Positions 1-9,300 of a stretch of DNA of 64,000 nucleotides are shown piece by piece. The notes under the pieces were generated by a model that made no database searches, was not told the origin of the DNA, and saw only the letters and a list, made by a program, of their open reading frames with translations. The position numbers and the translations under genes were made by a program. Within the stretch, counting starts at the first letter, position 1. Each line of letters opens with the position of its first letter. This DNA comes from Isotricha intestinalis (lineage: Eukaryota; Ciliophora; Litostomatea; Vestibuliferida; Isotrichidae). Location of the stretch: the NCBI GenBank assembly GCA_023807065.1, contig JAJJLU010000342.1, positions 25,949 through 89,948 on the forward strand, written 5' to 3'.

Positions 1-277
1 TTGAAAAATATACACAAACACAAATAATTAATAAAGTTGCCTTTATTTTATTAGGGTTTCCTGTTTTTTCACCATGGAATTTTTTTTTAATGAAATAAAA
101 GATTATCATTGAGATAATTGCAAAATATTTTATAAGACCTGTTAAAAATGATATATTTTTTTTATATTCTTTGTGTCTATTTTGTAAAATAGTTTTTGAT
201 GTTTCTTTTAATCCATATGTAATTGTAGATATTATAATATATATAATTTCAAATCTATAATGAAAAGAAATACACAT
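1..277 (-). CDS. Partial membrane protein running off the left edge
   Basis: On the minus strand an open frame starts with ATG at 277-275 and stays open to base 1, giving 92 codons with no stop. The peptide begins MCISFHYRFEIIYIII, has a polar stretch (KETSKTILQNRHKEYKK), a hydrophobic segment around LIKYFAIISMIIFYFI, a basic loop (KKKFHGEKTG) and another hydrophobic stretch (ATLLIICVCVYF). It is therefore the N-terminal part of a multi-spanning membrane protein whose remainder lies outside the window. I do not recognise the family. It is divergent from LSM5, with 141 bp between the two start codons. The open frame over its whole length in such A+T-rich sequence is the main support. Confidence 0.6.
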   Translation of the reverse strand, partial: MCISFHYRFEIIYIIISTITYGLKETSKTILQNRHKEYKKNISFLTGLIKYFAIISMIIFYFIKKKFHGEKTGNPNKIKATLLIICVCVYFS

Positions 278-418
278 AATTATTTATATTATTATTATAT
301 GATTTTTTTTCTGTCATTTTTTAATTTATTTATTTTTTTTTAAATTTTTAATTTCAATTAAATCATTTTACAAAAAAAAATAATTATTTATAAATAAAAT
401 TATTATATATTTTTTTCT

Positions 419-732
419 ATGTCAGGAACTCCAATTTTTCCAATGAATATCTTAGAAAGATGTATAGGAGTAAAAGTATGTATAATAATGGAATCAGAAA
501 AGGAATTTATAGGAACATTAAGAGGATTTGATCAATTTTATCGTAAAATATAAAATAAAAATATATAGATATGGTATTAGATGATGTTATAGAAACGTAA
601 TAAATAATAAAATAAATTAAAATTAGTACAACTAAAAATTCCGAAAAAGAAATTCCCAAAAAAATACATCATGAATCTTTATTATTAAATGGTTCCCACA
701 TTGCAATGTTAATTCCAGGATATGAAGAATAA
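419..732 (+). CDS. LSM5: U6 snRNA-associated Sm-like protein LSm5 (three exons)
   Basis: The gene is join(419..542, 569..596, 627..732) and encodes 85 aa, close to the usual ~90 for LSm5. LSm5 is a subunit of the heptameric LSm1-7 (mRNA decay) and LSm2-8 (U6 snRNA) rings. The first exon gives an Sm1 motif (ERCIGVKVCIIMESEKEFIG, then GTLRGFDQFY). Splicing continues this as HMVLDDVIE, the expected position of the conserved 'MVLxDV' strand. The third exon carries the Sm2 motif (LLLNGSHIAMLIPG), which is diagnostic of LSm5. Two GTA..TAG introns of 26 and 30 nt must be removed. Reading through either gives a stop at once. The splice phases and the family match agree fully, so the model is firm. 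Confidence 0.93.
543..568 (+). other. 26-nt intron 1 of LSM5
   Basis: It begins GTAAAATAT and ends ATATATAG, phase 1. Removing it restores FDQFY-HMVLDD across the Sm1 motif. Retention meets an in-frame TAA within four codons. Confidence 0.92.
597..626 (+). other. 30-nt intron 2 of LSM5
   Basis: It begins GTAATAAAT and ends AAAATTAG, phase 2. Its length is a multiple of three, but retention creates ACG-TAA, an immediate stop. Confidence 0.92.
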
Positions 733-833
733 AAACCAATAAAAAAAATAAAATAAAATAAAAAAATAAAATTAAATTTCATATAAACAAATAATAAATA
801 TTTATATAATCAAAAAAAAAGAAATATTAAAAA

Positions 834-1595
834 ATGGGTAATTGTTGTCGTCCATCAAAGCAATTTGAAGAAATAGAACAAGCAGAGACATTAGATATGG
901 TTAGAAATTCAAACCCATTAGATGACTCAGATTTAATATTTCCTTCAAAATATATAAGAGAAGATGAATTTAATAAAATAACATTTACAGAAAATGGAAT
1001 TGTAAATTTTATAAATGAAATTTTATCTGAAACTTACACTCAAAAATTTCAAGATGAAACAATGAAAATATCAACAGCAGAAAAAAGTAAATTTTCAAAA
1101 GATTTTTTTATAATTCGTTGTGAAGCAAAAATGGAAAAATCAAAATTGAAAAATGATTTATCATTAAAAAATATAATAGATTCAATATTTGATAAAGAAA
1201 AAAGAATGAAATGGGATTCAAATATGAAAGAAATAGATATAATAGAAACTTTTTCTAAAAATGCAATTTTAGTTAAAAGTGTAACAAATAAAATTTTAAT
1301 GATAAGTTCAAGAGAAATGATAGAAAAAAGATATGAATTTTATAATGGGAATAAATATTATAATTTTTCTTCTTCAGTTCCTGATAATTTATTTAATATT
1401 AATGAAGAAATTGTAAGAGTATTATCTTTTTTTGCTATTAATATTTTATGGGAAGATGAAAATTTCTTTTTTTTTGATTCTATTAATCAATATGATATAA
1501 AAACGAATATTCCTCAAAGTATTATGATTTTAAGTCTTCCTCCTAAAATGAAAGATTTTATTAAAAAATTGTCAGATTTTGTTAATCAAGAATAA
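834..1595 (+). CDS. N-myristoylated START-domain lipid-binding protein
   Basis: 253 aa. The N-terminus MGNCCRPSK is a classic dual-acylation signal: Gly2 for N-myristoylation and Cys4/Cys5 for palmitoylation. This predicts membrane attachment. Residues ~55-250 look like a START (StAR-related lipid transfer) domain. It has the 'FDKEKRMKWDSNMKEIDIIE' segment (residues 119-138), matching the R-x-x-WD...VLE signature of the family, then ISSREMIEKRYEF, and a closing amphipathic helix (PPKMKDFIKKLSDFV). START domains bind sterols, phospholipids or ceramide in a closed groove; the ligand here cannot be read from the sequence. The start codon is secure because the acylation motif follows it directly. 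It lies about 100 bp downstream of LSM5 on the same strand, with no sign of co-transcription. Confidence 0.75.
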   Translation: MGNCCRPSKQFEEIEQAETLDMVRNSNPLDDSDLIFPSKYIREDEFNKITFTENGIVNFINEILSETYTQKFQDETMKISTAEKSKFSKDFFIIRCEAKMEKSKLKNDLSLKNIIDSIFDKEKRMKWDSNMKEIDIIETFSKNAILVKSVTNKILMISSREMIEKRYEFYNGNKYYNFSSSVPDNLFNINEEIVRVLSFFAINILWEDENFFFFDSINQYDIKTNIPQSIMILSLPPKMKDFIKKLSDFVNQE

Positions 1596-1670
1596 TTGTT
1601 TTTTGATATATATTTTTTTTTGTTAATTTAATATTTTTTTTTGATTTAAATATATTATTTTTTTTTAGGG

Positions 1671-2460
1671 ATGTAAAGGAAGATTATGAAAAAAGGGTTT
1701 ATTATTAAAAATACTAGGAATAATAAATATAATAATTTAAAACTATAAAAAAAATGTATATAATTATAATAATATTTCCCTTGCAAATAAATCTGAATTA
1801 TTATCAAGTCCTCCTCATTCATATTAAAAACACAAATAATTAATTAATTAAAAAATATTTTCAACATCAATGAACTCAAATTACAAGATTTGAAATTATA
1901 ATTTTTCTCCTTCTTCAAAAAGTAAAGTATTATCAACTGATAATAGTGAAAATGATATTATTTAAATAATAATAATAACAAATTCGATGATTTGAATAAT
2001 AAAAATATTAAGAAAAGTTGTTCAATCAATTCTCATATTTTTAAAAATTATAAAAATCTTATTATGATTTAATAAATATATTTTTCAAATTTTAAATCAA
2101 TTATTTTAGAAAAATGAATTGAATTATATAATCAAAAAGAAAAACCAATTAGAATATAAAATTGATTAAATATTTTCAATTTGAAATTAATAAAAATAAT
2201 AAAAAAATTAAGTCAAATATTTAATCAAAATTTTGAAAATATCATTGATAAAGAAAAAAAAAGAATAAGGTAAATTATTTATTAAATAAAGATATAAATG
2301 AATTAAAAAAAGATATTATTTATTTAAAACTATGAAAGATTACAATTGAAAACACACAACTAAATACAGTAAATTTATTAAATCAAAATTGATAAAAAAT
2401 TCAAAAAGAAATAATTTATAAAAGAAATAGGTTTATTATATAGATTTAACAATAAAAAAA
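1671..2460 (+). pseudogene. Probable decayed protein-coding gene
   Basis: This ~940-base gene-free stretch (1596-2542) is not simple A/T filler. Between about 1775 and 1970 one plus-strand frame gives protein-like islands separated by stops: SLANKSELLSSPPHSY, then FSPSSKSKVLSTDNSENDII in the same frame. After a shift of frame near 1965 comes NNNNKFDDLNNKNIKK followed by SCSINSHIFKNYKNLIMI (to ~2070). Later islands resemble KRKTN and KSNI-type fragments with stops. Serine/lysine/asparagine composition and codon pattern match intact low-complexity proteins in the window. There is no start, no single frame, and no set of tiny introns that would repair it that I could find. I cannot name the ancestral gene. 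Confidence 0.4.
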
Positions 2461-2542
2461 TTAATAAATAATATAATTATAAATCTAATTTTAATTAATA
2501 TTAATTTTAAAATTAATTAAAAAAAAGCTTTAAAAAAAATTT

Positions 2543-3100
2543 TCATTTTGCATATTCAAAAATAACAGTATCATAATAATCTTCTTTATTAATACAAAGG
2601 AAATAATACCCAATCGACCAAAGAATAAAAAAACAACTAAAAACAAGACTAGCAATATCAATACCTTTAAATTTATCTAAAGCAGAAGAATGAATAGTAA
2701 TAATTAATAATTGAGGAATAGCAACAAACATAACATGTAATGCGTTAATTACTCTCATAGTAACAATAATATTATCAGCATTGTCAGAATATTTTGTTTT
2801 AAAACTTTTTTGAACTCCGATTGGAAAAAGGAATTCAAATGAAAATAAATATATAAAGAAATACTTTATTTTTATTATTGGTGTTAACATTTTTTCATTA
2901 TGAAATGTTACATATATTATTATCATAAATAAATTTATTCCTGTTGGTAATATACAAAATGTTAATGAAGTGTTTTTTATTGAATCGTTTAAAAATATTT
3001 TTTTTGTTTTACAATAATATACTATTTGAAGAATACGATTTGTTAAACCAATTATACTGTTTATTAATATTGTTAAAAATACTAATCCTTTTCCTTCCAT
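2543..3100 (-). CDS. Small multi-spanning membrane protein, unknown family
   Basis: 185 aa. Four to five hydrophobic segments are visible: residues ~6-28 (VFLTILINSIIGLTNRILQI), ~46-66 (LTFCILPTGINLFMIIIYV), ~78-97 (IKYFFIYLFSFEFLFPIGV), ~116-140 (VINALHVMFVAIPQLLIITI) and ~148-170 (IASLVFSCFFILWSIGYYF). There is no signal peptide other than the first segment. The 'IPQLLIITI' helix followed by a serine/lysine loop is faintly like XK-type membrane proteins, but this is too weak for a name. The ATG at 3100 is the first in frame, and the region upstream is pure A/T. Function unknown. Confidence 0.6.
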   Translation of the reverse strand: MEGKGLVFLTILINSIIGLTNRILQIVYYCKTKKIFLNDSIKNTSLTFCILPTGINLFMIIIYVTFHNEKMLTPIIKIKYFFIYLFSFEFLFPIGVQKSFKTKYSDNADNIIVTMRVINALHVMFVAIPQLLIITIHSSALDKFKGIDIASLVFSCFFILWSIGYYFLCINKEDYYDTVIFEYAK

Positions 3101-3496
3101 TTGATAATAATTATTTTTTTTTTAAATTTTTTTTGAATTGAAAATTAAATATTTTCTATTATTTTTATTCACTTCCGTTACAAAGAGTAAATTCAAAAAT
3201 ATTAAAATAAGAAATAGGAATTTTTAATTTTTTACAATTTAATTATTAGAATAAAGATTATGAGACAAAAAAATATAAAATTAATAGTAAAAATATATTA
3301 AAAAGAATATGAATTAATTCTATTCTTATTTAATATCTCAAAAGAAAAGAAAATAATAAAAGAAAATAAAATTATTAATAGAGAATTATTAATCTGAAAT
3401 TATATTAAATATTTTTAATATTATGCTGAAAAAGAAGTTTATGAATAAAATAATTATTTTTCTTTTTTTCAATTTTGAAAAATAAATTAAAAAATA
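3101..3496. other. Intergenic, divergent promoter region
   Basis: About 400 bases between two divergently transcribed genes. No open frame, no RNA gene and no repeat is recognisable. One less A/T-rich patch (CACTTCCGTTACAAAG, near 3170-3185) stands out, but I cannot assign it a role. Confidence 0.4.
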
Positions 3497-6226
3497 ATGT
3501 CTAATCCAAATAATTATATAACAAGTGAAGAAGAAGCAACAATAATAAGTAATTCATATAATAGTGAATTAATGGATAATAATAATGAAATAGAAAAAAA
3601 AAAGGAAGAAAATAATACAGAAATTAATAAAGAAAATATAAATAAAAATAATATAAATAAAAACAATATTTTAAATATGAAAAAGGATAATAAAACAAAT
3701 AATAAAGAAAAAGATAAAAAAGAAGAAAAAAATTTAGAAAAAACTCCAAAAACAATATATTCAAAAATTTCAGAAAATTTAATAAATTACTTTTATAAAA
3801 CAGGTAAATATCCTATAAATGTATGTTTAGAAAATTTAATTAACGATAATATTTTAGAAAATGAACCAAGTTTAAAAATAAATGATAAAAATAAAATCGA
3901 CAATTCTGAAAATCAAAAAATAATTTCTCGTTTTTTAGAAAGAAATGCTCATAATAAAATAAATAGAATTTTACCAGAAACTTCAACAAAAGAAAAAGGA
4001 GTAATTAAAGCAAAATTATCTTCTGTTAAGAAAAGTAATAATAATAATTATTATGATAAAAAAAATTTTTCTCCTTTTAAACATTTTGAAGAAGAAGTTA
4101 AAAAAAGAGAAGAAATAAATAAGAAAATAGAAAATGAAAGAAAAAGATTTATAGAAGAAGAAAAAAAATTAAATCAAAGTAAACCTTATGTAAGTCCAAA
4201 TTCAAAAAAATTAGCAAAGAAAAAAAATAATAGTAATAAAACAGTATATGATAGATTATTCGAAAAGAGGAAATCAAAAGAAATTTTTGAAGAAAATAAA
4301 AATGATAATAATAATAAAAGAAAAATAAGTAAAAAAGATATTTCAAATTGTATAAATAAATTATATAATGAAGGAGTTAAAAAATCAAAGAAAAGAAGTG
4401 AAAGTAATATTCCACTTCATATGGAAAAAGTTTCTATGTTTTATTCAAGAGATTTTACTAGTTATAGTAGTAATATAAGAACAAATACTAAAAAAGATAT
4501 TTTTTCTCCTAAAATTATTAAAGATAAGAATTTAAGCCAAAATAATAAAATTATAATTATTAATATGATTGATAAAAAAATAGATGATTTTATTCAAAAA
4601 TATAATTTTAATATTAATAATATTGATTTTTATTATTTTTCTTTTTTATCCTTTGGAATAGGGTTCGTTCAATTTAATCATTTTGTTATTAAAAATATTT
4701 TAAAACCTGATAATTATTTTTTATATTATAAAGATTATAATAATATTGAAAATAGAATGGATGAATTAAATGATGATAATTTATCACATCCTTTTACTAA
4801 AAATATTTCTTTAGATATTTTAGAAAAAGAACAAAATTTATTGATTCAAAGTTTTAAATGTATTTTAAATAATTTTCAAATTAAAAATGAAGAAAAGGAA
4901 AAAGAAATAATAACAGAAAATGAAAAAATAACATTAGAACAATTTAAATTATTTTCATATATTATATTAGGAATATTTTTAGGAATGATGAATACTAAAG
5001 TAAATAATCAAGAAAAGCAAATATCAAATTATAAAACAAATAGTGTATTTTTTAAGAAAAAAAGTTTAAATAAAGCAAGTTCAGCAAAAAATATATGTAA
5101 AGAGAAAGAGAAAGAGAAAGAAAAAGAAAAAGAAAAAGAAAAAAATAAAAATAAAAATAAAAAAAAAAAATATTCTCCAAATTCTTATTCTTCAGTTTCT
5201 CCAAGATCAAATATATCTCCAAATATAAGTTATAATTTCCAAGGAAGAGAAGAAATAACTAATATATATATAAGAAAGAATTTAAGTACAATAAACATAT
5301 TAGAAATATCATTAAAAAATATAAAAAAAATTAGGGAAAAATTTAATTACTTTAATAAAATAAATAATGAATATGAAGAATATAATAGAAAATCAAAAGA
5401 GAGAAATAAATTAAAAAATCATTTATCTCAAAATCAATTAACATTTAAGCCAAAAATAAATGAAAGAGGTGAAAGTTTAAAATTAGAACAAACATATAAT
5501 ATTATTCAGCAAAGACATAATAATCAAATAGATAAATTACAAAAAGAAAAAATAAACAATGAATTAAAAGAATGTACATTTAATCCAAATAATAAAATAA
5601 TTAATCCTTCAAAATCAATTGAAATATCAAATAGATTATATAATGAATGTAAAAAGAAAAAAAGTGTTGAAAGTATGCAATCAATAATTTCAAGTCAAAA
5701 TGATAAAAAAGATAAAGAATGTACTTTTTATCCTAAATTAATAAGTGATTTTGATGAAAATATTTTTTTAGATAATCCTATTAAAGATGATATTTTAACT
5801 AATAATAAAGTTGAACAATATGAAAAAGCAAGAATTCAAAGAAAATTAATTGATTTTGCAAAAGGAAATTTAATTAAAATGAAAAATAATGAAAATTTAA
5901 TGAAAGAATTTAATAAGAAAGTTCAATATGATAATTTTAAATTTGGTATTGAAAGAAAAACTAATAAAGATACCTTTGATAATTTTAATGATAATAAAAA
6001 ATATATTAATAATATATTTCCTAAAAAAGAAACACCTTTATTTACTATTGAAGTTAAAATTAAAGATAAAATTGAATTATTAGATTATTATAGAAATGAT
6101 GATCCTGTTGAAATTACTAAAAAATTTTGTGCTTTACATAATTTAGGAGAGAGTTCTAATGAAAAAATTTTAGCTGTAATTGAAGAAAAATTAAAAGATT
6201 CTACTATTACTGATTCTAATAATTAA
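3497..6226 (+). CDS. TFxPKI-repeat protein with conserved C-terminal module (paralogue A)
   Basis: 909 aa. Residues 1-90 are Asn/Lys/Glu-rich. A helical middle (~350-500) contains a conserved hydrophobic stretch (FYYFSFLSFGIGFVQF). A Lys-Glu/Lys-Asn microsatellite run lies near residue 535-560. Three short repeats follow: LTFKPKINERG (~648), ECTFNPNNKI (~692) and ECTFYPKLIS (~741). The last ~57 residues form a compact module: FTIEVKIKDK, then NDDPVEITKKFCALHNL. The same order of parts occurs in the minus-strand gene at 46466-48469, so the two are paralogues. TFxPxI repeats are frequent in uncharacterised ciliate and flagellate proteins; I infer a cytoskeletal or ciliary role but cannot show it. 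The start ATG follows A-rich sequence. Confidence 0.75.
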   Translation: MSNPNNYITSEEEATIISNSYNSELMDNNNEIEKKKEENNTEINKENINKNNINKNNILNMKKDNKTNNKEKDKKEEKNLEKTPKTIYSKISENLINYFYKTGKYPINVCLENLINDNILENEPSLKINDKNKIDNSENQKIISRFLERNAHNKINRILPETSTKEKGVIKAKLSSVKKSNNNNYYDKKNFSPFKHFEEEVKKREEINKKIENERKRFIEEEKKLNQSKPYVSPNSKKLAKKKNNSNKTVYDRLFEKRKSKEIFEENKNDNNNKRKISKKDISNCINKLYNEGVKKSKKRSESNIPLHMEKVSMFYSRDFTSYSSNIRTNTKKDIFSPKIIKDKNLSQNNKIIIINMIDKKIDDFIQKYNFNINNIDFYYFSFLSFGIGFVQFNHFVIKNILKPDNYFLYYKDYNNIENRMDELNDDNLSHPFTKNISLDILEKEQNLLIQSFKCILNNFQIKNEEKEKEIITENEKITLEQFKLFSYIILGIFLGMMNTKVNNQEKQISNYKTNSVFFKKKSLNKASSAKNICKEKEKEKEKEKEKEKNKNKNKKKKYSPNSYSSVSPRSNISPNISYNFQGREEITNIYIRKNLSTINILEISLKNIKKIREKFNYFNKINNEYEEYNRKSKERNKLKNHLSQNQLTFKPKINERGESLKLEQTYNIIQQRHNNQIDKLQKEKINNELKECTFNPNNKIINPSKSIEISNRLYNECKKKKSVESMQSIISSQNDKKDKECTFYPKLISDFDENIFLDNPIKDDILTNNKVEQYEKARIQRKLIDFAKGNLIKMKNNENLMKEFNKKVQYDNFKFGIERKTNKDTFDNFNDNKKYINNIFPKKETPLFTIEVKIKDKIELLDYYRNDDPVEITKKFCALHNLGESSNEKILAVIEEKLKDSTITDSNN
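5100..5171 (+). repeat. GAGAAA/GAAAAA microsatellite coding for EK then NK repeats
   Basis: A tandem hexanucleotide run (GAGAAA, then GAAAAA) encodes alternating Glu-Lys. It grades into AATAAA (Asn-Lys) and ends in a 12-base A run (5159-5170) coding for lysines. It sits in frame within paralogue A, so its length can change in six-base steps without breaking the gene. Confidence 0.8.
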
Positions 6227-6323
6227 TATATAAATTTTTTATTTTTATTTTTTTTATTTTTCTTTTTTTTTAAATATAAATTTTTCATAATATGTTATAT
6301 TTTTATTGATTTAATCTCATAAA

Positions 6324-9300
6324 ATGGATGGTCCTTTTAATTTTAGAAAAGAAATTCCTTTTCAAAAAAATTTAAAAAGATCTTTTAGTCCTTTTAATTA
6401 TATTGTTTCTAGTCATAAAAAAATTAAACTTGATGAAGATTCTCCTAATAAGAAATTAGAACGTTATATTACTAAAGGTAAAAATGTATTATATGAATTA
6501 CCTACTTATAATATAAATACTGATACTAATTTTTGCTTTTTAAATAATAAAAGTATTCATAATCATAATTGTTTTAATTTTGATAAATTAAAATTAGGTT
6601 TTGATTTATTAAATCATAAAATTAATAAATTGAATGATTTCTCAAAAGAAAAACTAAAAAAAGAGAGAAAAAATTATTCTCCCATTAATTTAAGAGCAAT
6701 AAATTTAAATGATAGTATAAATGCAAATTATATATTAACTTCTCCTTCAAAAAAATATGATAATTTATCAAATAAAAGTTATTTATCTTCTGTTAAAAAA
6801 GATTCAAAATATAGAAATATTTCAAATAAATATATAAATCCAAATATGAATAAATATCATTCAAGTAAATATAAAAATCTTTATAATAATGATAATAATT
6901 CTAAAATACTTAATAATAATTATTTAACTGTTTCTGATAGTGGAAATAATTTTGATAAATATATTATTGGGAATCAATATAAACCACAAATTTATCCTCT
7001 TAGTCCTTATGAAACTCATTATTTTCATAATTATCAAAATATTTCTGGAAATTTGAATAGGAATGATTTTGATAATAATATCAATGATTTAAAGAAAGAT
7101 AAAGAGTCTTTGCCTCAAACTTCTATTTATTTAACAAAAAGAAAAAATGAAGATAATGTTTATAATAATTTAGGAAGTCTTTTAAATAAAAGATTAGATA
7201 ACACTTTTGAAAATAAATATTACGATAAAAATGAACAATTAAATTTAATGAATTTTAACGATAATTATAAATCATATAATTTAAATAATGAAGAATATGA
7301 TAATATTCAACCTAGATTTAAAACATTTCCAAAAGATTATATGAATGAATATCCAATTTATACAGTTAATGATTTAAATGAAAAGAACATTGATTATTCT
7401 AATCAAAATTATGAATTACAAAAACTGAATTTTGAATCAGATGAAAATAATTTTAGAGAAAATATGAATAATACCGATTATAAAAATATTAATGAAATGA
7501 ATAGATTAAACAATAAATTTTATAATAATCAATATATAAATGAAACAAATAATCTTAATAATGAAGAAAATGAAGAATATAATGATAATGAAATAAATGA
7601 TTTAAATAATTTGGACAATATATATGATGAAGAAATGAATGAAATATATAAAAAAGGAAATCCTAATTTAAATTTTAATGAAAAAAATATATATTCAAAT
7701 TTTCAAAATGAAAAAATAAGGGGTGGAAGATTTCAACCTAAAGTAAACCTTCCTCCTAAAATAAATGAAGATGAAATTAATGATAGAGAAATCTTTGAAC
7801 CTGATGATTTATTATCTTCTGGAAGAAATAATATTCATTCTTTTAATAGGAATATTCAAAATAATTATGAAAATATTAATGAAATAAATGATGAAAAATT
7901 ATTTAATAATAATTATGGAAATGAAATTATTCAACAAAATCAAAAATATATTAAAAATCAAAATATGCCTTTACCTTATAATAATATGAATAATAGGATC
8001 AATGATAAACAAATTGATGATGAAAAAATAAATCTTCTTCAAGAAAGAATAATGAATGATGTAGATGAAAATAATAATTATTATGAAGAAAATTTAAATA
8101 GTAATAATAATTATGAAAGAGGTATGAATAACGGAAATAATCAATATGAAGAATATAATGATAATTATTATGAAGAAAATTTAAATAGTAATAATAATTA
8201 TGAAAGAGGTATGAATAATGAAAATGATAATGAAGAAAATTTAAATAGTAATAATAATTATGAAAGATTTATGAATAATGAAAATAATAATTATGAAGAA
8301 TATAATTATTATAACTATGAAGAAAATACAAATAGAAATTATGATTATGAAGATAATAAAAACAATTATAATTATAATTACCAAAACCGAGATAATAATA
8401 ATAATAATAATAATATAAACAATAATAATCAAAATTTTGATAATAACTATGATAATAATGATATATATAATGAAGAAATTATCAAATCAGAAATTCCTTT
8501 TAAAAAAAATATAAATAATAATAATATAGAAACAAAATCAATAGGAATAGGAATGACTCCAAGAGAACAATTAATTGAAAAAACAAATGAATTAAATATA
8601 ATAAATATTAAAAATCCTAATTTAAAGAAAAATGAAAAAAATTTTGAAATGGAACAAGGAAATTATGAAAGAAAATTAAGTAAAGAAAATATTAATAATA
8701 TTATAAAAGATGGTGATAAAAACGAATCAAAAAAACAAAATGTATTAATTATTAAAGATGGTGAAAAACAAATAATACAAAAAAGAAAAATTCCAATTCC
8801 TAAAAAAAATATTATGAATAATTTAACTCCAAATAAAAATTCATTTGAAAATGAAAATAGTGAAAATTATCTTATTGAAGAAGAAGTATTAAATAACAAT
8901 AATATAGATTTTGGAAATAATATTAATAATGAAAATATAAAAAATCAAAGAATAATATCAACTTTAAATCATGAAAATTTTAATGAAGAAGAAAAAAATT
9001 TAGAAGATAAAAATAAAATAATAAATGAAAAAAAAGAAGAAAAAAAAGAAGAAAATAAAAATAATATTGAAAAAGAAAATGGGAATGTAATTAAACAAAA
9101 AGAAGAAAATATATCATATATAGGTAAAATTCATGATTTTTTTAATGAATCATTTGAAGGAAAAGAAGAAAGAAATAAATCTGAAAATGATATTTATATA
9201 TCAGAAGAAAGAGAAGAAGATGATAATCAAATAAATGAAGAAGAAGAAAATGAAAATGAAAAAGAAGATGAAAAAGAAGAAATGAAAAAACAAAATGAAG

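Noticed and set aside
1655..1675. Poly-T followed by TAGGG that looks like a 3' splice site
   Set aside because: No matching GTA donor in a reasonable frame; the START domain already ends properly at 1595.
8241..8432. Minus-strand open frame made of Ile/Val runs
   Set aside because: It is the reverse of Asn/Asp-rich AAT/GAT repeats of the plus-strand gene and has no independent signal.
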